From an uncultured Pirellulaceae bacterium (GTDB lineage Bacteria > Planctomycetota > Planctomycetia > Pirellulales > Pirellulaceae): a stretch of 5,952 bases of DNA. Positions 1-5,952 of the stretch are shown in pieces; the stretch's first letter is position 1, and each line of letters begins with the position of its first letter. A program made the translations under genes and the position numbers. The notes under the pieces were generated by a model. The model did not search any database. It saw only the letters and a list, made by a program, of their open reading frames with translations, and was not told where the DNA came from. The stretch covers positions 1 through 5,952 of the forward strand of contig CAMYNE010000156.1 of the NCBI GenBank assembly GCA_947259675.1, given 5' to 3'.

Positions 1-539
1 TCACCAAAACGCTCGATCAGCTTGTCTTCTTCGGTCCTGGTTCGCAGCACAAGCAACAGAATGGCCGTGACTCCACAAAGGGAGATGAACCAGTTCGCCG
101 TAATCAGCGCAACGGAAATGACCATCAACAGCCCGCAGATGTAAAACGGATGCCGTACATAACCGTAGGGGCCACCGGTAACCAATGTATGTTCGCGGCG
201 TGTCACCACGGTATCGGTCAAATTGGTGCCCAGCGCTTGAAACGTCCAAACCAATAAACCGATTCCAAATAACCCTACGACTGCCCCAAACCAGCGCATT
301 TCAACGGGTAATTGGATCGCCGACCAGGCCATCCAGGACGGATTGATCATGAAGATCACCACTGCGATTTGCATCGCCAGTGCCATTGGCCGCAAGGTGA
401 ACAAGACAAACAGACCTTCCTGTCGACGGTCCAGTTTTTCTCGCGTTCGTTGAGAACGAATTCGAAAATAGAGTCCAATCGGAAACAACAATAAAAATCC
501 AGCGATTAAAACCCAGCGAAATAAATTGTCGTCGTTCAT
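1..539 (-). CDS. Isoprenylcysteine carboxyl methyltransferase-family membrane protein (3' truncated)
   Basis: The gene starts at the ATG at 539-537 and reads 179 codons without a stop to the window edge, so the C-terminus is missing. Strongly hydrophobic stretches at about residues 8-25, 43-65, 83-101 and 132-165 indicate a multi-pass inner-membrane protein. The signature GPYGYVRHP (123-131), followed by a hydrophobic helix and then RTRTEEDKLIERFG (166-179), is the SAM-binding and active-site C-terminal pattern of the ICMT/PEMT family (conserved R-H-P and E-E). Known members methylate prenylcysteines, phospholipids or other small lipophilic substrates. Bacterial homologues like this one mostly have no proven substrate, so only the family is assigned. 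It lies 63 bp downstream of the oxidoreductase on the same strand and may be co-transcribed. The Shine-Dalgarno sequence is weak (only an AGAG directly before the ATG). Confidence 0.85.
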   Translation of the reverse strand, partial: MNDDNLFRWVLIAGFLLLFPIGLYFRIRSQRTREKLDRRQEGLFVLFTLRPMALAMQIAVVIFMINPSWMAWSAIQLPVEMRWFGAVVGLFGIGLLVWTFQALGTNLTDTVVTRREHTLVTGGPYGYVRHPFYICGLLMVISVALITANWFISLCGVTAILLLVLRTRTEEDKLIERFG

Positions 540-602
540 CTCTATTCGATCAAATCAGACGTCCTGCGTGCCCAATGAAATTCACGCGTTGGATTAGGTT
601 GG

Positions 603-1823
603 CTAGTCGAACTGCGGAACTTTCAACAACTCGCCATGCTTGAGAGCCGATTGGTGGGCGACTATGCCAGGGACAGTCATATTGAGTGACCACGCGATGT
701 TGATCAATGGATCTCGCTTTTCCAATAGCGCGCTCACAAACTCTGCGGTCAAATATCCATGCGAACCGCCGTGTCCACCGGCTGGCATTCCCGGCGGCAA
801 AGGCGGTTTAGAAATATTCACGGACAATTTCTCTAAATGATTGGCCGGCTCGAATTGAGTGTTCTCCATTTTCCCAAGTTCACCGCGGACGTGCCCGAAT
901 TCACCATGCGAACCACGCGTGCCCCAGCAAACGCTCATCCGTGAGGCACCGCCTTCGCTTGTACGAAATAAAGCGATCTCGCTGTCGAAGGGGTTTGTAT
1001 AAGGATTGGCGTCGGCCTGATATTGTGGAATGTTGCCCTTGAAACCCTGACAGGAAACTTCCGTAAAAGTCTTGCCCGTCACCGCAACGTAGTAGGCCGT
1101 CGAATGAGTCGGATACCACATCGGTGGTAAACCGAGCCGCCAGTTTTTGTAGCTGCCAAGCGGTTTTTCAAAGTAGTGATAATACTGCCCTTCGGAATAG
1201 ATCAGCTTTCCAAAAGCACCTGCCTGATAAGCTTGCCGCATCGCGAAGCAGTCTGGGCGGAAGGCGGATGTTTCGAACATCATGTAATTAAGACCGGTCG
1301 TCTTGACTGTCTCGTACAACTTTTCGGCCTGCTCGATTGAACCCCATACGGCAGGCACAGCACAAGCGACGTGCTTGCCGTGAGTCAGGCAGGCAATTGC
1401 ATGATCGGTGTGACTGGGGGCATCCGTCGCAACAAAGACGGCTTCGATCGATTCATCTTTGATCAATTCTTCTAGAGAAGGATAAGTCGTTTCGCATTTG
1501 CAGGCCCTGGCAAGTTCTCGACAGCGGTCTGGGAAAAGATCGCTTACCGCGACAACCTCAACGTTGGGGTGGTTTTGGAACCCGAATTTGGCTCCGAATT
1601 TGCAAACCCCATATCCGACGATACCAATTTTGATTTTACGATCGGAAATTGGCTTCCATGTTCGATCTTGCAAAGCACCCGGGTCGGTTTCATCAAATCC
1701 GCGTATGTCCTGTTCCTGAGCTTGCCCTTTGCCCTGCAGCGCGGTTGCAGCGACACCGATTCCGGTGGTGGCCAAAAAAGATCGCCGGGACACGTTGGTT
1801 TGATCGGAATTCGGCTGGTTCAT
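603..1823 (-). CDS. Tat-exported Gfo/Idh/MocA-family oxidoreductase, GH109-like branch
   Basis: A 406-residue protein predicted to bind NAD(P) and act on a sugar or sugar-like substrate outside the cytoplasm. The start chosen is the ATG at 1823, because GAGG lies 7 nt upstream and it places a standard twin-arginine signal (SRRSFLATTGIGVAATAL, residues 12-29) near the N-terminus; a TTG start at 1883 would add 20 residues. The Rossmann nucleotide-binding segment is KIGIVGYGVCKFG (65-77), followed by the acidic strand end VVAVSD (90-95) and AVFVATDAPSHTDHAIACLTHGKHV (128-152, in part). At the place of the family EKP motif it reads CAVPA (154-158), so the usual catalytic lysine is absent. This, the MMFETSAF segment (181-188), PTH (238-240) and the GGHGGSHG glycine/histidine stretch (349-356), resemble the GH109 (NAD-dependent alpha-N-acetylgalactosaminidase) side of the family. 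Substrate and reaction are not determined. Paralogues of this type are very numerous in planctomycetes. Confidence 0.92.
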   Translation of the reverse strand: MNQPNSDQTNVSRRSFLATTGIGVAATALQGKGQAQEQDIRGFDETDPGALQDRTWKPISDRKIKIGIVGYGVCKFGAKFGFQNHPNVEVVAVSDLFPDRCRELARACKCETTYPSLEELIKDESIEAVFVATDAPSHTDHAIACLTHGKHVACAVPAVWGSIEQAEKLYETVKTTGLNYMMFETSAFRPDCFAMRQAYQAGAFGKLIYSEGQYYHYFEKPLGSYKNWRLGLPPMWYPTHSTAYYVAVTGKTFTEVSCQGFKGNIPQYQADANPYTNPFDSEIALFRTSEGGASRMSVCWGTRGSHGEFGHVRGELGKMENTQFEPANHLEKLSVNISKPPLPPGMPAGGHGGSHGYLTAEFVSALLEKRDPLINIAWSLNMTVPGIVAHQSALKHGELLKVPQFD

Positions 1824-1830
1824 TTTTCTG

Positions 1831-1834
1831 CCTC
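1831..1834 (-). promoter_or_regulatory. Ribosome binding site deciding the oxidoreductase start
   Basis: On the minus strand GAGG sits 7 nt before the ATG at 1823. The alternative in-frame TTG at 1883 has no comparable purine-rich site, which supports the shorter protein with the Tat signal at its N-terminus. Confidence 0.6.
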
Positions 1835-1958
1835 GTTCAATTGGACTACTGCGATCAGCGAGCTTGCTAAACATGGCCTTCAAGTTTCATTGTCTGGTAG
1901 ACCGAAGCAGTTTTCCTGATCTCCGTTAACATTGCGAAATGCCAGGCTAGGGGTTCTC

Positions 1959-3710
1959 TCATGCAGCAAGCTCTTTAACGGAATTCCATTCGGGTTTGTG
2001 CCATTTAAGCAAAATACTTTGGCGGGCAAAGCGCAGATCCGTGACGGACGAAACGGGGAGCAAGAAAACTTCAAGGTCTGCAGATTGTCGAAACCAAAGT
2101 GCTCGAGGTCCGGTGGGATCAAAGGTCATAGTCAGACGTGAGGCCAACTGATTAGTTTCGCCCGCATACAAGGGAGTACCATCGAGTTCCCGGATAATGT
2201 AAACGCCGGGCCCCGATGCAATCGACTCAAAATCCAATTCGGAAACAAAGCTACCTTGGTTTCGCTTTAAACCGCTCTTGTTAAGGTCAGCAATGCCAAG
2301 CTGTTTCGGAGTCCGCAGGGTTGCCCGGTGTCTAGCGCTGCTGCCTTCTTTGCGTAGCTTGATCGCCGCCCATCGATAGTCAAGCGGCTGGTAACCGGGG
2401 GCGAAATCACCGGCGATCTGATCGAACTGAACTGCGATTCTAGGATCACAAAAAATTTCATCCAGACTCATGCAATAGATGTTGCTGATTTTTCGCCAGG
2501 CAATCTCGCTGGCATAGACGAATGAACCAATCTGTTTCCAGTCCATTTTCGTGGAGGTTGACGTGTTCACGCCAAACGACTTTAGCTTCCCGGCTTTTCG
2601 GATACGAAACAAAAACCGGTTTCGTTCTGCACTGGTTCCGGGAATCGACAACCGCTCACATGCCAATTGAAAGTCTTCATTCAAAACCGGATCGGCAACC
2701 AGACGATCAACTGAATAACCCCGATTGGAATTGGAAAACGCTTCGATGATGCCTGTCATTTCAGAAACGAGCTCGGAATGGATTTCGCCTTCGGCTGGAA
2801 ACAGATTCAGCTGTTCCATCTTTGAGGATTTGTTTTTTCGGTCCTCCTTAGCCGCCAGGCCATTCATGCTTGGTTCGTCTGCTCCATCCAGCTTGTCCCC
2901 AACCGAAATTCCATCAAGTCGTTTGGTGCCCAGCCGGACATATTCCTTTGAGAGCTCATAACCAAAGTATTTTCGCCCCATTTTTTTGGCAACAGCCAAG
3001 GTCGTCGAGCTCCCCGAAAAAGGGTCAATCACAATATCGTTTGCGTTTGAACATGAGCGAATAATTCTGCCAAGTAACTGCTCTGGCATCTGACAGCCAT
3101 GAAATCCTGCGCGCTCTTTGAACGTGCCGGCAACACGTGGAAAGTACCAGGTGTCTTCATCAGGATTGAAACCGTTCACCAGTTCCTGAGGACGCAAAAT
3201 CCAGGTGTCGTCTGGCATACGTCCGTCTGGATTCGCACGGGCATCGTTGTAAATGAGTCGCCGTGCAGACGGCACGCGCAGATCCATATCGTCGTGGTTG
3301 AAGACGAATTCTTTTTCGTCTTTGACGAAATGAAAAAGATGGGCATGTGAGCGAGTAAACTTCTTCTTGCAGTTGACACCAAATGTGTAATACCAGATGA
3401 CCCAGCTTCTGCAATGAAAGCCCACTTTCTGAGCTTCAATTTTCAATTCTGCTGCATACTCATCGCCGATTGCCAGCCAAAACGTGCCGGTGTCTTTGAG
3501 GACGCGATGAATTTCCGTCATCCAGTCATGAGACCAGGCTACGTATTGGTCATCTCCCAGTCGGTCATCATATTCGTCGTATTCAAAACCGATATTGAAT
3601 GGCGGGTCAGCGAACGCCAAGTCAACCACACCATTTGGAACTTGCTTAAGCCCCTTGATGCAGTCACGTTGATGGATTTTTCCAAGTAATTCCGATACTT
3701 TCGTGGCCAC
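1959..3710 (-). CDS. Fusion protein: beta-class DNA (N6-adenine/N4-cytosine) methyltransferase + C-terminal GIY-YIG-like domain
   Basis: A 583-residue protein, counted from the GTG at 3710. Residues about 1-275 form an N6/N4 amino-methyltransferase: catalytic motif IV is DPPFNIG (35-41) and the SAM-binding motif I, DPFSGSS (229-235), follows near the domain's end, the motif order of the beta class. DPPF favours adenine over cytosine (SPP), but the target site cannot be read from sequence. Residues about 276-300 are a charged, low-complexity linker. Residues about 300-465 are a region I do not recognise. Residues about 495-583 look like a GIY-YIG nuclease domain: GVY (502-504), LYAGET (514-519), an Arg at 525, and a terminal KPEWN (572-576). 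The residue aligned with the metal-binding Glu is Gln564. Stand-alone methyltransferases of this class are about 230-420 residues, so the extra 300 are a real addition. No separate restriction gene is adjacent. It could be a one-chain restriction-modification enzyme, an inactive-nuclease methyltransferase using the GIY-YIG fold for DNA binding, or an orphan methyltransferase. The methyltransferase call is firm; the nuclease activity is uncertain. Confidence 0.9.
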   Translation of the reverse strand: MATKVSELLGKIHQRDCIKGLKQVPNGVVDLAFADPPFNIGFEYDEYDDRLGDDQYVAWSHDWMTEIHRVLKDTGTFWLAIGDEYAAELKIEAQKVGFHCRSWVIWYYTFGVNCKKKFTRSHAHLFHFVKDEKEFVFNHDDMDLRVPSARRLIYNDARANPDGRMPDDTWILRPQELVNGFNPDEDTWYFPRVAGTFKERAGFHGCQMPEQLLGRIIRSCSNANDIVIDPFSGSSTTLAVAKKMGRKYFGYELSKEYVRLGTKRLDGISVGDKLDGADEPSMNGLAAKEDRKNKSSKMEQLNLFPAEGEIHSELVSEMTGIIEAFSNSNRGYSVDRLVADPVLNEDFQLACERLSIPGTSAERNRFLFRIRKAGKLKSFGVNTSTSTKMDWKQIGSFVYASEIAWRKISNIYCMSLDEIFCDPRIAVQFDQIAGDFAPGYQPLDYRWAAIKLRKEGSSARHRATLRTPKQLGIADLNKSGLKRNQGSFVSELDFESIASGPGVYIIRELDGTPLYAGETNQLASRLTMTFDPTGPRALWFRQSADLEVFLLPVSSVTDLRFARQSILLKWHKPEWNSVKELAA

Positions 3711-3937
3711 AATTTCCCTCCAGGATTCTTGAGCCGATAGCTGAAAGCGCAGGGCTGACACGTTTGGTCCTGATCAACCAATTTAGCAATTCGTCTGTAA
3801 ATTTCGAGTGCTCGCGGAATTCTTTATTGCGTGGCGCATCATCGGCTGGACATTGATGATAGGATATTGCTGCAGTCGCGAAGCTTGTACACACCGTATC
3901 ACGCAAACGCTGCAGAACACTTATTAGGAATTGAACA
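3711..3937. other. Intergenic region between divergent genes
   Basis: These 227 bp separate the starts of the methyltransferase fusion (minus) and the cold-shock gene (plus), so both promoters should lie here. I could not identify a convincing -35/-10 pair on either strand. The only structure seen is GCTGCAG occurring twice, near 3869 and 3909, upstream of the cold-shock gene. Open frames crossing this region on both strands show no family signature and overlap real genes. Confidence 0.5.
3716..3721 (-). promoter_or_regulatory. Strong Shine-Dalgarno setting a GTG start for the methyltransferase fusion
   Basis: GGAGGG on the minus strand lies 5 nt before the GTG at 3710. The open frame extends another 17 codons to a GTG at 3761, but no good ribosome site precedes that codon, and methyltransferases of this class normally begin only a short way before the 'KIHQRDCIKGL'-type strand. 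The 3710 start is therefore preferred. Confidence 0.7.
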
Positions 3938-4135
3938 ATGGCTGAAGGTACTATCAAACGACTTACAGACAAAGGCTTCGGATTTATTGACGTTGGGAGC
4001 GACAAAGATCTATTCTTTCACTCTTCAAGTCTGGAAGGCGTAAGCTACGACGAACTCCAGGAAGGGCAACGAGTCACATTCACTGAAGCTCGTGGACAAA
4101 AAGGCCCGTGCGCGGAAAACGTCCAGGTGGCGTAA
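3938..4135 (+). CDS. Short cold-shock-domain RNA/ssDNA-binding protein
   Basis: A 65-residue single-domain protein of the CspA fold, close to the normal 65-70 residue length. RNP1 is KGFGFI (12-17) and RNP2 is LFFHSS (25-30), the two aromatic-rich strands that stack on single-stranded nucleic acid. The N-terminal strand reads GTIKRLTDKGFGFI, lacking the tryptophan found in CspA (GxVKWFN), and RNP2 has FFHSS rather than VFVHFS; this matches a divergent subfamily of Csp proteins outside the Enterobacteria-type group. It is expected to act as a cytoplasmic RNA chaperone or translation modulator; cold induction is not shown by the sequence. The ATG at 3938 is preceded by AGGA about 9 nt upstream. 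A lysine-rich micro-protein starts 55 bp after the stop, probably on the same mRNA. Confidence 0.93.
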   Translation: MAEGTIKRLTDKGFGFIDVGSDKDLFFHSSSLEGVSYDELQEGQRVTFTEARGQKGPCAENVQVA

Positions 4136-4178
4136 CGACAACGGAGCTTCTCTTTCAATCAACGAACCTTTCAATTTC

Positions 4179-4183
4179 GGAGA
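4179..4183 (+). promoter_or_regulatory. Ribosome binding site of the lysine-rich micro-protein
   Basis: GGAGA ends 7 nt before the ATG at 4191. This well-spaced site in the gap after the cold-shock stop is the main evidence that the 35-codon frame is translated and that its start is at 4191, not an in-frame GTG inside the upstream gene (4092). Confidence 0.65.
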
Positions 4184-4190
4184 AACAGAT

Positions 4191-4298
4191 ATGGGCGACA
4201 AGGGAAGTAAAGACAAAGGCAAAAGGGAAAAACAGAAAAAAGCCCAGCGCAGCCCCAAGGAAAAACGAAAAGCGCAAAAAGAAAAGAAGACCAGATAA
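4191..4298 (+). CDS. 35-residue lysine-rich basic micro-protein downstream of the cold-shock gene
   Basis: The frame runs from the ATG at 4191 to the TAA at 4296-4298. It encodes 35 residues beginning MGDKGSKDKGKREKQKK, with 13 Lys and 4 Arg against 5 acidic residues, no Cys and no hydrophobic segment. It is predicted to be disordered and strongly positively charged, and so likely to contact RNA, DNA or the ribosome in the cytoplasm. It has a good Shine-Dalgarno and follows the cold-shock gene by 55 bp on the same strand, suggesting a bicistronic unit. From memory, small lysine-rich proteins with a similar MGDK/MADK start occur next to csp genes in other bacteria, but this was not searched. 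Function is unknown. The main alternative is a fortuitous purine-rich frame; ribosome site, position and composition argue against that. Confidence 0.65.
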   Translation: MGDKGSKDKGKREKQKKAQRSPKEKRKAQKEKKTR

Positions 4299-4343
4299 CG
4301 ACGAGCGGTAACCGTAAATCGGCTTGACCGGCCAAAGTTATTG

Positions 4344-4415
4344 AACCACGGAATACACCGAACACACGGAAAATAGAAGTTTTTCGATTCCGTGTATTTG
4401 GTGTATTCCGTGGTT
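4344..4415. repeat. Long inverted repeat with 9-nt internal periodicity (dispersed palindrome type)
   Basis: Two 28-nt arms (4344-4371 and 4388-4415) are reverse complements at 26 of 28 positions, around a 16-nt loop (4372-4387). Read as plus-strand RNA, one exception is a G-U wobble and the other a C-A mismatch. Each arm is itself three imperfect 9-nt units: CCACGGAAT, ACACCGAAC, ACACGGAAA on the left and the matching set on the right. No T-run follows on either strand, so it is not a canonical intrinsic terminator, although it lies where a two-way terminator would be expected. Its form suggests a mobile or dispersed palindromic element. Confidence 0.85.
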
Positions 4416-4552
4416 ATCTACTCTGACCTCCTACTTCGCCGCCAACCACTGCTGCAAAACACGAGCAGCTTCCGCTCGATTGTAGAACATTCGCGTCGAT
4501 ATCTTGGCGGCCGCATGGGCGATTGTTGTTCGTGTTTTTTGACGCCTCTGAT

Positions 4553-4615
4553 TGCGGCTCTGCCGCGCTGGGATTTTTGTGGCCAGTCTTTCAATCCCTT
4601 GGTGCGGCTATGCCG
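4553..4615. repeat. Pair of short GC palindromes, TGCGGCT(C/A)TGCCG, 50 nt apart
   Basis: The 13-nt motif occurs at 4553-4565 and 4603-4615 with one difference (C or A in the centre). The first copy forms a perfect 5-bp hairpin, GCGGC-TCT-GCCGC; the second forms a 4-bp stem, CGGC-TAT-GCCG. Similarity fades beyond about 19 nt. They lie just downstream of the PQQ gene stop and may be remnants of a dispersed repeat or weak transcript-end hairpins. Confidence 0.45.
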
Positions 4616-4653
4616 TGATGGCGTGTTTCGAGGTAACCGGTTTTTCTGTGCCT

Positions 4654-5952
4654 TTACTCGGGGAGAGCGAACGCAATGAACGTGTCGCCCGGTTTTGTAC
4701 CTGGTTTCCCGCCCCCACAAGCGGCGATGACAACGTACTGTCGACCAGCGGCCATGTAAGTCGCGGGCGTGGCGTATCCGCCTGCGGGAAGGTTTGTTTC
4801 CCAGAGAATTTTTCCAGTCTGTTTGTCAAACGCGCGAAACTTTTCGTCTTTGCTGGCCCCAATAAATACCAGACCCCCTGCCGTCGTGATCGTTCCGCCA
4901 AAATTCTCCGTTCCGGTCGGCGGAATTCCCCGCTTGGTCAATTCGGCGAACTCGCCCAAGGGAACCTGCCAAACCAATTCACCGCGGCTCAAGTCGATCG
5001 CCGAAAGCATTCCCCAAGGTGGCTTGATTGCGGGATAGCCGTCTTGATCACGAAACTTCACGTAACCCTTCACGTCATAGGGGAAAGGCTTATCATCGCC
5101 GCCAGGTGTCAGCGTAATGATGTTCGGAATGTTGTTTGAGTTGACGTACAGCCAACCCGAGTCCGGGTCAAACGATGCCCCCGCCCATGTCGCCCCTCCA
5201 TGAAATCCGGGCATTGCGATTGTGCCTTGCAAGCTTGGTGGGTTGAAGTCTCCTCCCGGCCGCAGCTTGTTTAGTTCTTCAAGTACATACTTCCGGGCCG
5301 CCTCAGAAATATTCGTTACGTCGTCTTCGTCGAACTTGAGTCTCGAAATCGGCGGCGGTTTGACCGGCACCGGCTGCGTTGGCCATGACTTTTCCCCAGG
5401 TACGTCGGACTTGATCGCCGGGACTTCTTTGACTTCGAATAATGGCTGACCCGTTTCCCGATCAAACACAAACACGTAACCGGTCTTTGTGACTTGAACC
5501 GCCGCATCAATCTTTTTTCCGTCTCGCATTACCGAAACAAGATTTGGATAGACGGGCAGATCGTGATCCCACAAATCGTGATGCAGAGTTTGAAAATGCC
5601 AAACTCGTTTCCCGGTTTTCGCATCCAGCGCAATCGTGCAGTTGGCAAACAGGTTTTGACCTTCACGATCGCCGCCATAAAAATCGAAGGCGGCGCTGCC
5701 TAAACCTGCAAAAACCATCCCGCGTTTTTCGTCGACGCTGATTCCACCCCAGGCATTTGCACCGCCCCGGTTACGCCAGGAATTGCCTTCCCAGGTCTCG
5801 TTTCCAAATTCGCCAGCCCGAGGCACCGTGTGAAAACGCCAAAGTTGTTCGCCGCTGCGGACGTCAAAAGCGCGAATATCGCCCGGTGCGGCCGGCCCAG
5901 GCCCTTCCCCACAGGAAAATCCCACGATGACCACGTCACCGCAAATGGCCGG
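4654..5952 (-). CDS. PQQ-dependent dehydrogenase, quinoprotein glucose dehydrogenase-like (5' truncated)
   Basis: The frame enters at the window edge and reads 432 residues to the TAA at 4656-4654, so the N-terminus, any signal peptide and the start codon are outside. It is the C-terminal two-thirds or so of an eight-bladed PQQ beta-propeller. Blade repeats of the type (I/L)xAxDxxTGxxxW appear at DIRAFDVRSGEQLWRF (25-40), TIALDAKTGKRVWHFQ (106-121), LSAIDLSRGELVWQV (316-330) and FRAFDKQTGKILWE (372-385). The HHDLWDHD segment (124-131) and the VTKTG lysine (156) are spaced exactly like the catalytic Asp and the PQQ-contacting Lys of E. coli membrane glucose dehydrogenase, so Asp129 and Lys156 are the inferred counterparts. 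Such enzymes oxidise sugars or alcohols in the periplasm and pass electrons to the quinone pool or a cytochrome. No C-terminal cytochrome c domain (no CxxCH) is present. The exact substrate is not determinable. Confidence 0.93.
   Translation of the reverse strand, partial: PAICGDVVIVGFSCGEGPGPAAPGDIRAFDVRSGEQLWRFHTVPRAGEFGNETWEGNSWRNRGGANAWGGISVDEKRGMVFAGLGSAAFDFYGGDREGQNLFANCTIALDAKTGKRVWHFQTLHHDLWDHDLPVYPNLVSVMRDGKKIDAAVQVTKTGYVFVFDRETGQPLFEVKEVPAIKSDVPGEKSWPTQPVPVKPPPISRLKFDEDDVTNISEAARKYVLEELNKLRPGGDFNPPSLQGTIAMPGFHGGATWAGASFDPDSGWLYVNSNNIPNIITLTPGGDDKPFPYDVKGYVKFRDQDGYPAIKPPWGMLSAIDLSRGELVWQVPLGEFAELTKRGIPPTGTENFGGTITTAGGLVFIGASKDEKFRAFDKQTGKILWETNLPAGGYATPATYMAAGRQYVVIAACGGGKPGTKPGDTFIAFALPE

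Larger units (their letters stand above)
4299..4653. other. Intergenic spacer between convergent genes
   Basis: These 355 bp lie between the stop of the plus-strand lysine-rich peptide and the stop of the minus-strand PQQ enzyme. It holds the long inverted repeat at 4344-4415 and the two short GC palindromes near 4553 and 4603. No other gene is convincing. A minus-strand frame ending at the TAG at 4431-4433 has a protein-like tail (...RMFYNRAEAARVLQQWLAAK) but only about 57 open codons and no recognisable family. Confidence 0.6.

Noticed and set aside
1824..1883. N-terminal extension of the oxidoreductase from a TTG at 1883
   Set aside because: It would bury the Tat signal 30 residues in, and the ATG at 1823 has a better ribosome site.
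3711..3761. N-terminal extension of the methyltransferase from a GTG at 3761
   Set aside because: The GGAGGG directly before the GTG at 3710 lies inside this extension and is well placed for translation starting at 3710.
3844..3937. Sigma-70 promoter for the cold-shock gene
   Set aside because: AT-rich stretches such as GGATATT near 3862 exist, but no hexamer pair with correct spacing and reasonable match was found.
3664..4005. A 113-codon minus-strand open frame upstream of the methyltransferase gene
   Set aside because: It overlaps both the methyltransferase start in another frame and the cold-shock gene on the opposite strand, has no recognisable domain and no ribosome site; best explained as chance.
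4344..4415. Canonical intrinsic terminator
   Set aside because: The stem is not GC-rich at its base and no T-run follows it on either strand, so only a possible termination role is noted.
4431..4606. Possible gene remnant on the minus strand with a protein-like tail ending RVLQQWLAAK
   Set aside because: Only about 57 open codons, no family match, no clear start (the sole internal ATG gives 19 residues) and it spans one short palindrome; too weak to annotate, though a decayed C-terminus cannot be excluded.
4552..5139. A 195-codon plus-strand open frame
   Set aside because: It lies mostly antisense to the well-supported PQQ dehydrogenase, and its Cys/Arg/Ser-rich product resembles no protein family.

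Overview
This 5,952-base window most likely comes from a planctomycete (Planctomycetota, Pirellulales/Gimesia-like). The assignment is inferred from gene content: a Tat-exported Gfo/Idh/MocA oxidoreductase, a soluble-type PQQ dehydrogenase, a tryptophan-less short cold-shock protein followed by a lysine-rich micro-protein, and a 9-nt-periodic 'CCACGGAAT/ACACGGAA' palindrome. No rRNA or tRNA is present to confirm it. Base composition is close to balanced and looks even across the window.

Layout: (a) 1-539, minus, 3'-truncated: an integral-membrane methyltransferase of the isoprenylcysteine/phospholipid methyltransferase fold. (b) 603-1823, minus: a Tat-signal Gfo/Idh/MocA oxidoreductase with GH109-like features, 63 bp upstream of (a) and possibly co-transcribed with it. 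(c) 1959-3710, minus: a fused protein with an N-terminal beta-class DNA amino-methyltransferase (DPPF ... DPFSGSS), an unassigned middle region and a C-terminal GIY-YIG nuclease-like domain. (d) 3711-3937: intergenic spacer between divergent genes. (e) 3938-4135 and 4191-4298, plus: a small cold-shock-domain protein and a 35-residue lysine-rich peptide, probably one transcript. (f) 4299-4653: spacer between convergent genes, with a 28-bp-arm inverted repeat and two short GC palindromes. (g) 4654-5952, minus, 5'-truncated: a PQQ-dependent (glucose dehydrogenase-like) quinoprotein.

The genes do not form one pathway. The oxidoreductase and the PQQ enzyme are both typical of the periplasmic carbohydrate-oxidation repertoire of these bacteria. 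The csp/K-rich pair is an RNA-binding, stress-type unit. The methyltransferase-GIY-YIG fusion is the most unusual item: both halves of a possible restriction-modification or DNA-marking activity lie on one chain, and the residue aligned with the catalytic, metal-binding glutamate of GIY-YIG nucleases is a glutamine (codon at 2019-2021).
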